Source: Clostridiales bacterium (GTDB lineage Bacteria > Bacillota > Clostridia > Oscillospirales > Oscillospiraceae). From it: a stretch of DNA of 64,000 bases. The notes under the pieces are model-generated. The model ran no database searches. It was not told the DNA's origin and saw only the letters and a list, made by a program, of their open reading frames with translations. Below, in pieces: positions 18,339-26,077 of this stretch. The stretch spans positions 1 to 64,000 of the forward strand of contig SFDT01000005.1 of assembly GCA_004558115.1 (NCBI GenBank), given 5' to 3'. A program made the position numbers and the translations under genes. Positions within the stretch are counted from its first letter, which is position 1. Each line of letters opens with the position of its first letter.

Positions 18339-18363
18339 TTCCGTATTACGGAATCATTTTCCG
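18339..18363. promoter_or_regulatory. Three-half-site operator, copy 2 (DapA-like promoter)
   Basis: Plus strand TTCCG-tatta-CGGAA-tcatt-TTCCG, perfect in all three half-sites, about 40-65 nt downstream of the predicted start. A second inverted repeat (CGATGT-N6-ACATCG, 18385-18402) lies at the start site itself and may be another control element or a 5' hairpin. Confidence 0.75.
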
Positions 18364-18407
18364 AATTTATATTACGCAAAACATCGATGTTGCTTGACAT
18401 CGTGTAC

Positions 18408-18435
18408 AGTATAGTCCTTTTTCTAAAAAAGTCAA
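18408..18435 (-). promoter_or_regulatory. Promoter of the DapA-like gene
   Basis: TTGACT (18435-18430), 16 nt, TATACT (18413-18408). Confidence 0.78.
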
Positions 18436-18455
18436 GCATATTTTCCCAAAAAAGC

Positions 18456-18490
18456 AAAAAACTGGACCCGCAAAAGCGGGTCCAGTTTTT
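18456..18490 (-). terminator. Terminator after the UxaA-type dehydratase
   Basis: A perfect 15-bp stem (AAAAACTGGACCCGC and its complement) with loop AAAA and a T-run. It ends the kdgT-SAF-dehydratase transcript just before the DapA-like promoter. Confidence 0.9.
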
Positions 18491-18508
18491 CTTGACTTTT
18501 GACAGCGA

Positions 18509-19672
18509 TCACACGAAGTTGCACACGCGGGCGATGGCCATCTCGGTGTAGCCCAGGGACTCAGCCTTGGTCTGCTTGCCGCAGGCGACCTCCTGGGTCA
18601 GCTTCAGCAGCTCCTCACCCAGCTCATCCAGGGTCTTGGTGCCATAGATGACAGGAGAGGCATCCACGTCGATGTTATCGACCATGTTGGCATAGGTGAT
18701 GCGGTTGCCGGTGATCTTGATGACGGGAGCCAGGGGGTTGCCGGTGGGGGTGCCGCGGCCGGTGGAGAACACCACGATCTGGGCACCGCCGGCCACCATG
18801 CCGGCCACAGAGGAAGGATCGTTGCCCGGGGTGTCCATGATGACCAGGCCCTGCTTGGCCTCCACCTGCTTGGCGTAGTCATACACGGCGTTGACGGGGG
18901 TATGGCCGCCCTTGTGGATGCAGCCCAGGGACTTCTCCTCCAGGCAGGTCAGGCCGCCGGCCTTGTTGCCGGGAGAGGGGTTGCCCTCGCGGACTTCCTC
19001 GCCCACCAGACGCAGGGCGGCTTCATAACGGTGCACGATCTCGAAGATGCGGTCGTGGACCTCGGGAGTGGCGGCGCGGCGGGCCAGCAGGTGCTCAGCG
19101 CCGATGAACTCGGTGGTCTCGGACAGGATGGAGGTGCCGCCCTCGGCAACGATCAGGTCACTGAGCTTGCCGATGAGGGGGTTAGCAGCCAGGCCGCTGG
19201 TGGGGTCGGAGCCGCCGCACTCCGTGCCGATGATCAGCTCGGACATGGGGAACTCTTCCTTCTGCAGCAGGGAGGCCTCCTCCACCATCTCCTTGGCATA
19301 GCGGACAGCCTGGTCGATGGCCTTCAGGGTGCCGCCGGCCTCCTGGATGATGACCTGCTTCAGGGGCTTGTTGGTGCGCTCCTTGATAGCCTCCACCACC
19401 AGGTCCATCTGGCAGTTCTCGCAGCCCAGGGACACCACCACGGTGCCGTAGACGTTGGGGTTGGCGGCATAGCCGGCCATGACGTCCATGGTGTACTGCT
19501 GGTCGGAAGCCACCTGAGAGCAGCCCAGCTGGTTGTTGAAGGTAACGGAGCCGACCACCTGCTGGGCAATGATACGGGTGGTATCAGAGGCGCAGACGCT
19601 GGCGGGCAGGATCAGGACCTTGTTGCGGACGCCAACGCGGCCGTCGGGACGCTTATAACCATAGAAATTCAT
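18509..19672 (-). CDS. UxaA family dehydratase, large (catalytic) subunit
   Basis: A 387-aa protein of the altronate/galactarate dehydratase C-terminal family. Motifs: GYKRPDGRVGVRNK at the N-terminus, GCSQVA, GCENCQ, the GGTLKAIDQA region and GTECGGSDPTSG. The Cys residues are candidate iron ligands. ATG at 19672 was chosen because AAGGAGG lies 8 nt upstream; the ATG at 19678 would be only about 2 nt from the SD. It works with the separate SAF subunit encoded just upstream. Likely reaction: dehydration of a hexonate or aldarate to a 2-keto-3-deoxy acid; SuyB-type sulfolactate lyase is an alternative of the same family. Confidence 0.85.
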   Translation of the reverse strand: MNFYGYKRPDGRVGVRNKVLILPASVCASDTTRIIAQQVVGSVTFNNQLGCSQVASDQQYTMDVMAGYAANPNVYGTVVVSLGCENCQMDLVVEAIKERTNKPLKQVIIQEAGGTLKAIDQAVRYAKEMVEEASLLQKEEFPMSELIIGTECGGSDPTSGLAANPLIGKLSDLIVAEGGTSILSETTEFIGAEHLLARRAATPEVHDRIFEIVHRYEAALRLVGEEVREGNPSPGNKAGGLTCLEEKSLGCIHKGGHTPVNAVYDYAKQVEAKQGLVIMDTPGNDPSSVAGMVAGGAQIVVFSTGRGTPTGNPLAPVIKITGNRITYANMVDNIDVDASPVIYGTKTLDELGEELLKLTQEVACGKQTKAESLGYTEMAIARVCNFV

Positions 19673-19688
19673 ACTCATTTCCTCCTTA

Positions 19689-19997
19689 TCAGCCCTTGCT
19701 GTCCAGGTTTTCGCGGTGCTCTTCCAGGTTGTGGCAGTGCACGTGCTCACCGGCCTTGATGTCGCGGGCGGCCAGGCCGATGTGCTCACCGTACTTGCTG
19801 ATGGGCTGGCCCTTGGCGATGTCGCAGGCAGCCAGCTTGTGGTAAATGGTGATGTCCTCCAGGGCGGTCAGGGTCTTTTCCTCACCGGCGCACTTATAAG
19901 TAACGGTGTCACCCTTCTTGATGGGCTCGATGGCAACCACCACGTTGTCCTGGGGCTCGACGATCATGGCATTCAGCATAGTGGAATCTCCTTTCAA
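19689..19997 (-). CDS. UxaA family SAF-domain small subunit
   Basis: A 102-aa protein matching the N-terminal SAF domain of altronate dehydratase (IVEPQDNVVVAIEPIKKGD, then KLAACDIAKGQPISKYGEHIGLAARDIKAGEHVHCHNLE). The single-gene enzyme is split here into two cistrons 16 nt apart, as in SuyA/SuyB-like systems. An AAAGGAG site precedes the ATG. Confidence 0.85.
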   Translation of the reverse strand: MKGDSTMLNAMIVEPQDNVVVAIEPIKKGDTVTYKCAGEEKTLTALEDITIYHKLAACDIAKGQPISKYGEHIGLAARDIKAGEHVHCHNLEEHRENLDSKG

Positions 19998-20012
19998 TCC
20001 TCGGTTTTATTT

Positions 20013-20993
20013 TCAGCCCTTTTCAAACAGGGCCTTCTGGGCCTCGTCCTTGGGGAACTTGGGGCAGCCGAACTTCTTGGCCCACCAGGAAGTGATGATG
20101 GGGACCAGAATGGCGGTCAGAATGGCGGAAGCGGCGACCTGAGAGGTGGCGATGTCAGACCAGGCGGCCCAGGAGGGGTCGGCCTGCGCAATGACAGCGG
20201 GGACAGCCACGGCGTTGCCGGCGGTGGTGGCCACGGCCCAGCCAGCGTAGCCGGGACGGCGGCTGATGAACTTGTCGCACAGGACGATGAAGGCACCGCC
20301 GATCAGGCAGGTGATCAGGCCCAGCAGGATGCCCTGGGCGCCGCCCTTGACGATGTTGGTCAGGTTCATGCCGGAGCCCAGGCAGAAGCCCACGAAGGGA
20401 AGCAGAATGCTGCCGGCGGGAGCCAGGAAGTCAGACAGGTCCTTATCGATGTTGCCCAGGATCATGCCCACCAGGATGGGGCCGATGGCGGCGATCAGAG
20501 CCATGAAGGGGATGTCGGCCAGACCGCCGATACCCATGGCGATCATGGTCAGCATGGGGCCGTCGTTGATGGCCAGCAGAGGCATGGCAGCCTGGTCCAC
20601 GGTATCGCCGTAGCTGTTCATCAGGGCCAGGTACACGGAACCGTTGGAGTTGGTAACGGCGGAGATGATGGCCAGAGCGCTCAGGCCCAGCAGGCCCTCA
20701 GGCCCGAAGATCTTGCCCACGCCGACACCGATCACGGCGCCGATGATGAACTTGGAGATCAGCAGGACGCCGCCGCGCTTGATGACGCCGCCCATCTGAC
20801 GGACCTGCAGGGTGGTGCCCAGGCAGAACAGCTGGATACCGATGGCAGTGTTGGCGCCGGCGCTGGTGAAAATAGCGGTGGTGAAAGAACCAATGCCGGT
20901 GATCTGGGGGAAGAAAGTATTGATGAACGCACCCAACAGCATAGGCACGACCATCATACCTGCGGGGATCTTTTTCAGGAACTTCATGATCAT
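20013..20993 (-). CDS. 2-keto-3-deoxygluconate permease family transporter
   Basis: A 326-aa KdgT-family membrane protein with about ten TM helices. The start MKFLKKIPAGMMVVPMLLGAFINTFFPQ and the internal LALMNSYGD and LPFVGFCLG segments are typical. ATG ATC ATG offers two starts (20993 and 20987); GAGGAGG upstream suits either. It is first in the operon with the split dehydratase, so it imports the sugar acid or 2-keto-3-deoxy intermediate processed by this cluster. Confidence 0.88.
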   Translation of the reverse strand: MIMKFLKKIPAGMMVVPMLLGAFINTFFPQITGIGSFTTAIFTSAGANTAIGIQLFCLGTTLQVRQMGGVIKRGGVLLISKFIIGAVIGVGVGKIFGPEGLLGLSALAIISAVTNSNGSVYLALMNSYGDTVDQAAMPLLAINDGPMLTMIAMGIGGLADIPFMALIAAIGPILVGMILGNIDKDLSDFLAPAGSILLPFVGFCLGSGMNLTNIVKGGAQGILLGLITCLIGGAFIVLCDKFISRRPGYAGWAVATTAGNAVAVPAVIAQADPSWAAWSDIATSQVAASAILTAILVPIITSWWAKKFGCPKFPKDEAQKALFEKG

Positions 20994-21057
20994 GATGCTT
21001 TTTTCCTCCTCAAATGTTTCTCGTTTCTCCCATCCTCCACTCCTGTTTCTTCCATTT

Positions 21058-21082
21058 TTCCGTATAGCGGAATTATTTTCCG
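21058..21082. promoter_or_regulatory. Three-half-site operator, copy 3 (kdgT-like promoter)
   Basis: Plus strand TTCCG-tatag-CGGAA-ttatt-TTCCG. It lies in the 5' UTR about 50 nt after the predicted start, as in the other two copies. It differs from copy 2 only in the spacers. Confidence 0.75.
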
Positions 21083-21141
21083 AAACAGAGGTGAAGAAAA
21101 TTCCCCATTCCGGGGGACATGCACTTTTTGTACAGCTATAT

Positions 21142-21170
21142 TATATACCTTTTTTCCATCCATTTGTCAA
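21142..21170 (-). promoter_or_regulatory. Promoter of the kdgT-like/dehydratase operon
   Basis: TTGACA (21170-21165), 17 nt, TATATA (21147-21142), with TATAAT overlapping at 19-nt spacing. In the 314-nt gap to the SGNH gene there are otherwise only the operator and the terminator at 21249. Confidence 0.82.
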
Positions 21171-21248
21171 GTAATTGTCATGCCTCGTCGATTTTTCAGC
21201 AATTCTGCATGAAGCTGCTCCGGGAAATCTGTACGAAAAGTAAATAAT

Positions 21249-21277
21249 GGGCCTCCGGAGCTCCGCTCCGAAGGCCC
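21249..21277 (-). terminator. Terminator after the SGNH hydrolase gene
   Basis: Stem GGGCCT-CCGGAGC / GCTCCG-AAGGCCC with a 3-nt loop. The minus-strand tail ATTATTT is only moderately U-rich. Confidence 0.6.
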
Positions 21278-21307
21278 TGCGTTTATATGTTTTTCGCGGC
21301 GCTCCCA

Positions 21308-22138
21308 TCAGGATACGGCGTGGGTCTTTAAGTAGTTCAGCCATTCTTTGCAGCCGGCGGTATTCAAGTGGATGCCGTCGGTGGTCAGCTCCGGCCGGAG
21401 GCAGCCATCCTCTCCGGTGACCGCCTCACTCACATTCAAGTACGGGCACTCTTTTTCCAGCGCCAGCTCCTCCAAAATCGCATTATAGGTCTGGATGCGT
21501 CCGTTGTTCACATAGCTGCCCTTGGACTCCTGGACGGCACTGACCGGCAGGATGGACTGAATGACCACTTCCGCGTCGGGATGGTCCTCCCGGATACGGT
21601 CGATGACCTTGCCGTACTGGTCGTGAAAAGCTTCGCTTCTGGGCCAGCCCAGCTCGTTGGCCCCCAACATAATGTACACCTTGCCGCACTCCAGCTCCGC
21701 CAGGGCATCCAGCATGGGCACCTTCCCCGCCGCCGTCTCCTGGGTGGGCTTGGTGAACACCGACTCCACCGTGGCGCCCACGGCATACAGGTACTCCCCC
21801 TCCTGCAGTCCGCTGTACAGGTGGAAGCCCTCCGTCCGGGAGTCGCCCAGAAATACCGTGTCCGCGAAATAGGCATCCTCCACCGGCTCGCTCTCGGGCA
21901 CCAGCATGGTCTCGGGTTTCCCGGGCTCTTCCGCTTCCCCGCTCTCCGCCTCGGGTATGGGCTCCAGCACCCGGGCCCGGATCAGCTCCTCCTGCGCCGT
22001 TTCCGCCGTGGCCGCCGCCTGCTCAGGCACAGCGGAGGCCGGAGGATCACCGGACAGCAGCACCGCCAAAACACTCACCAGCGCCGCCGTGCCCAGCAGG
22101 CGCCGCCTTTTGTGGTTTCGTTTTTTCGTTCTCTCCAT
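21308..22138 (-). CDS. Membrane-anchored SGNH/GDSL hydrolase
   Basis: A 276-aa protein. A basic N-terminus and one TM or signal anchor (about 15-32) are followed by a Glu/Pro-rich linker, then an SGNH domain: FLGDSRTEGF (Ser nucleophile), the GANELGW block with Asn, and DGIHLNTAG (Asp and His). The catalytic set is complete. Such extracytoplasmic esterases often deacylate wall polymers or glycans. The neighbouring nucleotidyltransferase suggests envelope polysaccharide work, which is inference only. Confidence 0.82.
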   Translation of the reverse strand: MERTKKRNHKRRRLLGTAALVSVLAVLLSGDPPASAVPEQAAATAETAQEELIRARVLEPIPEAESGEAEEPGKPETMLVPESEPVEDAYFADTVFLGDSRTEGFHLYSGLQEGEYLYAVGATVESVFTKPTQETAAGKVPMLDALAELECGKVYIMLGANELGWPRSEAFHDQYGKVIDRIREDHPDAEVVIQSILPVSAVQESKGSYVNNGRIQTYNAILEELALEKECPYLNVSEAVTGEDGCLRPELTTDGIHLNTAGCKEWLNYLKTHAVS

Positions 22139-22265
22139 AGGTGCTTCCCCCCGAATATCTTTCTATATTTATTAGACGGTATCCGGCCAAAAAAGTCGAC
22201 ACAAAAAATAAAAAATTCGGTATCAAATTATGACAAAATTCCTGGAACAGCCTCCTCTGGAAAAC

Positions 22266-22306
22266 AGCACCGCCCGCGGCTTCTGCCGCGGGCGGTGCTT
22301 CTTTTT
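22266..22306. terminator. Terminator after the nucleotidyltransferase gene
   Basis: A perfect 15-bp stem (AGCACCGCCCGCGGC and its complement) with loop TTCT; tails GTTTT on the minus strand and TCTTTTTA on the plus strand. Confidence 0.8.
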
Positions 22307-23222
22307 ATTCACGCAGGCTGTCCGGATACGTGCCGTTTTCGTGGAGCTTGCGCAGCTCCTCCGCCACGACGGCCCGGTCCTCCTGATAGGTCATACCGAA
22401 CCACTTGTCCCTGGAGCGCAGCACGGACACCCGCAGCCGACCCTCCCGCATCAAGTCGTCCACCATCACCGGCAGCAGGCACTCCGACTTCAGCGCCCGG
22501 CCGCCGTCTCCCCGCAAAAACCGCTCAAAATAAGCCCGCAGCTCCGGGAAAATACTGGGCATGAAGCCCCAGTAATTCATGGACACCACGCTCTCCGGCT
22601 CCAGAGGCAGGTCCGCCTCCAGGTCCCGCAGGGAACCGTCCGGATACAGCTGGATCTTCGCCGTTTCCTTGACGGAGGCCAGCCAGCCGTCCTTCACCGT
22701 GCACACACCCCGGGACACCGTGCCATGGAGGCTGGCGGTGTTTTTCAGCAGGTAACCCACCATGACGGCCTCCCCTGCTTCCGGCAGCTCCTGCAATGCC
22801 CGGTACATGGTCTGGTAAGCGTCCAATCCGTAATAATCGTCCGCGTTGATGACGCAGCAGGGCTCCTGGACCACGCTTTCCGCGCACAAAAGGGCGTGGA
22901 CCGTGCCGAAGGGTTTTGTCCGCTCCGGCGGGACCCGGTAAAACGCCGGCAGGGAGGTGTAGTCCTGGAAGGCGTATGCCACCTCCACGGGGCTGCCGTC
23001 CCCGGCCGTCTTTTTCGCCAGATAGTCTCCGCACAGGCGGTGCATCATCTCCTCCATCTCCGGCTTGATAATGAATACCACCTTGCTGAAGCCCGCCCGA
23101 ATGGCGTCATAGATGGAATACTCCATCAAAATCTCATTGTGGGGGCCAATGCCGTCCACCTGCTTGCTGCCGCCGTAGCGGGAGCCCAGGCCCGCCGCCA
23201 TGATGACCAGTGAGGTTTTCAT
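22305..23222 (-). CDS. Sugar nucleotidyltransferase family protein
   Basis: A 305-aa protein. MAAGLGSRYGGSKQ (8-21) is the NTP-binding signature of sugar-phosphate nucleotidyltransferases, although the Pro normally before the Lys is replaced (GGSKQ). NADDYYG gives the metal-binding Asp. It differs enough from GalU/RmlA that the sugar is unknown; similar proteins are common single genes in gut Firmicutes. AGGAGA precedes the ATG. Confidence 0.8.
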   Translation of the reverse strand: MKTSLVIMAAGLGSRYGGSKQVDGIGPHNEILMEYSIYDAIRAGFSKVVFIIKPEMEEMMHRLCGDYLAKKTAGDGSPVEVAYAFQDYTSLPAFYRVPPERTKPFGTVHALLCAESVVQEPCCVINADDYYGLDAYQTMYRALQELPEAGEAVMVGYLLKNTASLHGTVSRGVCTVKDGWLASVKETAKIQLYPDGSLRDLEADLPLEPESVVSMNYWGFMPSIFPELRAYFERFLRGDGGRALKSECLLPVMVDDLMREGRLRVSVLRSRDKWFGMTYQEDRAVVAEELRKLHENGTYPDSLRE

Positions 23223-23314
23223 GCAAGTCTCTCCTGTTATTCTGTTGCGCGCCGTTGCGCAACTGTGATGTTTGATTTAACCATACTCCAATTTTCTGAA
23301 TTTTGCAACCGCAC

Positions 23315-23365
23315 TTGACATTTTTTAAAGCCCGCTTATAATATGAGAACAATAATCATTTTCAT
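23315..23365 (+). promoter_or_regulatory. Promoter and Fur/Zur-type operator of the zinc operon
   Basis: TTGACA (23315-23320), 16 nt, TATAAT (23337-23342). Directly after it lies an imperfect palindrome ATGAGAA...TTTTCAT (23343-23365), whose TGAGAAC-A-ATAATCA part matches the 7-1-7 Fur-box pattern at 11 of 14 positions. Autoregulation by the first gene of the operon is expected. Confidence 0.75.
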
Positions 23366-23380
23366 ATTCGGAGGATATCT

Positions 23381-23800
23381 ATGCCATACACCACCAAACA
23401 GCAGCAGGCGGTGCTCCGCTGTCTGGAGCTGCGGAAGGAGGAATCCCTCACCGCGGCCGACCTTGCGGAGGACCTGCGGCAGATGGGCTGCCCCGTGGGC
23501 CTCGCCACCATTTACCGCCAGCTGGAAAAGCTCTCCGCCGCCGGACAGGTCCACAAGATCAACACCGCCGAGGGCGCCTTCTACCAGCTCTGCGGCCACA
23601 CGGAGCAGGACCACCGGGACTGCTTTCTCCTCAAGTGCAGCCGCTGCGGCCGCATCCGCCATCTGGACTGCTCCCACCTCCAGGCCCTGTACGACCACCT
23701 GGAAAAGGACCACCACTTCCGCATCGACCCCCGGGGCACACTGTTCACCGGGGTGTGCGACCTCTGCGCCGGAGAGGAGGACGCCCATGGAAGCACCTGA
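23381..23800 (+). CDS. zur: Fur-family metalloregulator, probably Zur
   Basis: A 139-aa protein. The winged helix is at about 1-80 (VGLATIYRQLEKLSAAG recognition helix), followed by the dimer/metal domain with HTEQDHRD, CSRCGR and CDLCAG: two CxxC pairs for structural zinc plus His-rich sensor ligands. Fur, Zur and PerR cannot be told apart by fold; co-transcription with znuC and znuB makes Zur the best call. GGAGGA precedes the ATG. Confidence 0.85.
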   Translation: MPYTTKQQQAVLRCLELRKEESLTAADLAEDLRQMGCPVGLATIYRQLEKLSAAGQVHKINTAEGAFYQLCGHTEQDHRDCFLLKCSRCGRIRHLDCSHLQALYDHLEKDHHFRIDPRGTLFTGVCDLCAGEEDAHGST

Positions 23801-24497
23801 ACTGCTGGCCTGCCGGGATGTGTCCCTGGGCTATGAGGGCCAGAGCGTACTGACCCACCTGGACCTCTCCATCCGGGAGGGGGATTACCTTTGCATCGTG
23901 GGTGACAACGGCTCCGGCAAATCCACGCTGCTGCGGGGGCTGCTGGGTCTGCTGCCGCCTCAGAGCGGGGAGATCTGTCGGTCCCCGGACATCCGCCGGG
24001 GCAATCTTGGGTATCTTCCCCAGCAGACCCGAGCCCAGCGGGACTTTCCCGCCACCGTGTACGAGGTGGTGCTCTCCGGCTGTCTCAATCAAAAGGGGAT
24101 GCATTTTTTCTACTCCCCCGCCCAAAAGTCCGCCGCCCTCATGAACATGGGCAAGCTGGGGGTGCTGGAGCTGAAGGACCAGTGCTACCGGGACCTGTCC
24201 GGCGGCCAGCAGCAGCGGGTGCTGCTGGCACGGGCGTTGTGCGCCGCCAGCAAGCTGCTCATCCTGGACGAGCCCATCACCGGCCTGGACCCGGCGGCGG
24301 CCCAGGACCTGTATAAGCTGCTGTCCTATCTGAACCGGAAAGAGGGCATGGCCATCGTCATGGTGACCCACGACCTGAAAGCCGCCCTGCAAAGTGCCCG
24401 CACCGTGCTGCACATCGGCCGCAGCAGCTGCTTCTGCGGTACGGTGGCGGAGTATCTGGCCTCCCCCCAGGGGCGGCGCTTCCGGGAGGTGGAGTGA
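23787..24497 (+). CDS. znuC: Zinc/manganese ABC transporter ATPase
   Basis: A 236-aa ATPase with Walker A GDNGSGKST (39-47), signature LSGGQQQR and Walker B LLILDEPITGLDP. It overlaps the zur gene by 14 nt and the permease by 1 nt, so translation is coupled. A GAGAGGAGG SD lies inside zur. The frame is open further upstream, but only ATG 23787 gives the family N-terminus. Confidence 0.88.
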   Translation: MEAPELLACRDVSLGYEGQSVLTHLDLSIREGDYLCIVGDNGSGKSTLLRGLLGLLPPQSGEICRSPDIRRGNLGYLPQQTRAQRDFPATVYEVVLSGCLNQKGMHFFYSPAQKSAALMNMGKLGVLELKDQCYRDLSGGQQQRVLLARALCAASKLLILDEPITGLDPAAAQDLYKLLSYLNRKEGMAIVMVTHDLKAALQSARTVLHIGRSSCFCGTVAEYLASPQGRRFREVE

Positions 24498-25309
24498 TGG
24501 ACCTGATACAAATGTTTTCCTATCCCTTCATGCAGCGGGCCCTCATCGCCGGCGTGCTGGTGAGCCTGTGCGCCGCCCTGCTGGGCGTGTCCCTGGTGCT
24601 GAAGCGGTACTCCATGATCGGCGACGGCCTCAGCCATGTGTCCTTCGGTGCCCTGGCCATCGCCGTGGCCCTGGGGATGACGCCGCTGTACTTCTCCATC
24701 CCCGTAGTGGTCCTGGCGGCCTTTTTCCTGCTGCGGATGGCCAGCCATCCCCACTGGAACAGCGACGCCGCCATCGCCGTCATGAGCGCCTCCTCCCTGG
24801 CCATCGGCATCATCGTCATCTCCCGTACCACCGGCATGACCACGGACGTGGACAACTATATGTTCGGCAGCGTCCTGTCCATGTCGAAGGCGGATGTGGC
24901 GCTGTCCGTGGTGCTGTGCGCCGCGGTGCTGGTGCTGTTCATCCTGTTTTACCACAAGCTCTTTGCCGTCACCTTCGACGAGAGCTTTTCCCGGGCCACG
25001 GGACTGAAGGTGGAGCGGTACAACACCCTGCTGGCCATTTTGACGGCCCTGACCATCGTGCTGGGTATGCGGATGATGGGCGCCATGCTCATCTCCTCCC
25101 TGGTCATCTTCCCCGCCCTGACGGCTATGCGGCTGTTCAAGAGCTTCCGCAGCGTGGTGGTCTGCTCCGCCGTCACCTCCGTGACCTGCTTCTGCGCCGG
25201 TCTCACCGCCTCCTTCGTCCTGTCCACACCGGTAGGCGCCTCCGTGGTGGCGGCGAACCTGGGGCTTTTCCTGCTGTCCTGTCTCGCGGCGGCCCTGCGG
25301 AAGCGGTGA
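24497..25309 (+). CDS. znuB: Zinc/manganese ABC transporter permease
   Basis: A 270-aa ABC-3 family permease with about eight TM segments; GVSLVLKRYSMIGDGLSHVSFGALA is the hallmark. The ATG shares one base with the znuC stop. No solute-binding ZnuA gene follows; the operon ends at a strong terminator, so the binding protein must be encoded elsewhere. Confidence 0.9.
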   Translation: MDLIQMFSYPFMQRALIAGVLVSLCAALLGVSLVLKRYSMIGDGLSHVSFGALAIAVALGMTPLYFSIPVVVLAAFFLLRMASHPHWNSDAAIAVMSASSLAIGIIVISRTTGMTTDVDNYMFGSVLSMSKADVALSVVLCAAVLVLFILFYHKLFAVTFDESFSRATGLKVERYNTLLAILTALTIVLGMRMMGAMLISSLVIFPALTAMRLFKSFRSVVVCSAVTSVTCFCAGLTASFVLSTPVGASVVAANLGLFLLSCLAAALRKR

Positions 25310-25348
25310 ACCATCTCCCGTCCCTGCGGAAAAAGCGGATGAATTGCA

Positions 25349-25387
25349 GCCGGATATGCGCGTTGCCGCATATCCGGCCGCTTTTTT
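25349..25387 (+). terminator. Terminator of the zinc operon
   Basis: Stem GCCGGATATGCG / CGCATATCCGGC followed by CGCTTTTTT. Confidence 0.88.
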
Positions 25388-25421
25388 CGCACAATATCAG
25401 GAAGAAACCGCAACAAAAGAC

Positions 25422-25450
25422 TTGCGCTTTTCCTTTCTCTGTGGTATGGT
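25422..25450 (+). promoter_or_regulatory. Promoter of the rimP-nusA-infB operon
   Basis: TTGCGC (25422-25427), 17 nt, TATGGT (25445-25450). Confidence 0.68.
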
Positions 25451-25477
25451 GTGTATGTTAGAAGAGTAAGGTATGTG

Positions 25478-25503
25478 GAGTGGGCCCAGGGTCCGCTCTT
25501 TTT
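25478..25503 (+). promoter_or_regulatory. Leader terminator/attenuator of the nusA operon
   Basis: A 9-bp hairpin from GAGTGGGCC with a CAG loop is followed by TTTTT, about 60 nt before the rimP ATG and just after the start site. As a terminator inside the leader of the operon encoding NusA, it is a likely site of autogenous attenuation (inference). Confidence 0.65.
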
Positions 25504-25562
25504 GTTGGCCTTTTTGCCCCAGGCAAATTTTCCAAAAACTGCTAAATGAAGGGAGTTTTCCC

Positions 25563-26024
25563 ATGAAAAAGATCACGGAACTGACGGCGGAGCTGGCCGC
25601 CCCCGCCATCGCTGAGCAGGGCTGCACCCTGTGGGACGTGGAATATGTGAAGGAGGCCGGCACCTGGTACCTGCGTATCCTCATCGACAAGGAGGGCGGC
25701 GTGGACATTCTGGACTGCGAGGCCATCTCCCGAAAGGTCAGCGACCTTCTGGACGAGGCGGACCCCATCGAGGGCAGCTACACGCTGGAGGTAGGCTCCG
25801 CCGGCGCCGAGCGGGCGCTGAAGCGGCCCGCCGATTTTGCGCGGTTCATGGGCAGCCCCGTGCTGGTAAAGCTGTACCGGAACCTGGACGGCCGCAAGGA
25901 GTTCGCCGGCACTCTGGCCGCCTATGACGAAGCCAGCGGCGACGTCACCGTTACCGTGGGCAAGGCCGACATGACCTTCCCCAAGAAGGATGTGGCCCTG
26001 GTCCGCCTGCGGGTGGAATTTTAA
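25563..26024 (+). CDS. rimP: Ribosome maturation factor RimP
   Basis: A 153-aa protein of the standard two-domain length (alpha/beta then SH3-like). GCTLWDVEYVKEAGTWYLRILIDKEGG and the LEVGSAGAERALKRPADF block (SPG changed to SAG) are characteristic. ATG at 25563 follows GAAGGGAG. It is needed for 30S maturation and is first in the conserved operon. Confidence 0.92.
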   Translation: MKKITELTAELAAPAIAEQGCTLWDVEYVKEAGTWYLRILIDKEGGVDILDCEAISRKVSDLLDEADPIEGSYTLEVGSAGAERALKRPADFARFMGSPVLVKLYRNLDGRKEFAGTLAAYDEASGDVTVTVGKADMTFPKKDVALVRLRVEF

Positions 26025-26077
26025 CTGGTTCACGCATCGTTTGAAAAAGACGTATCAAGATAAAAGGAGAATCACCA

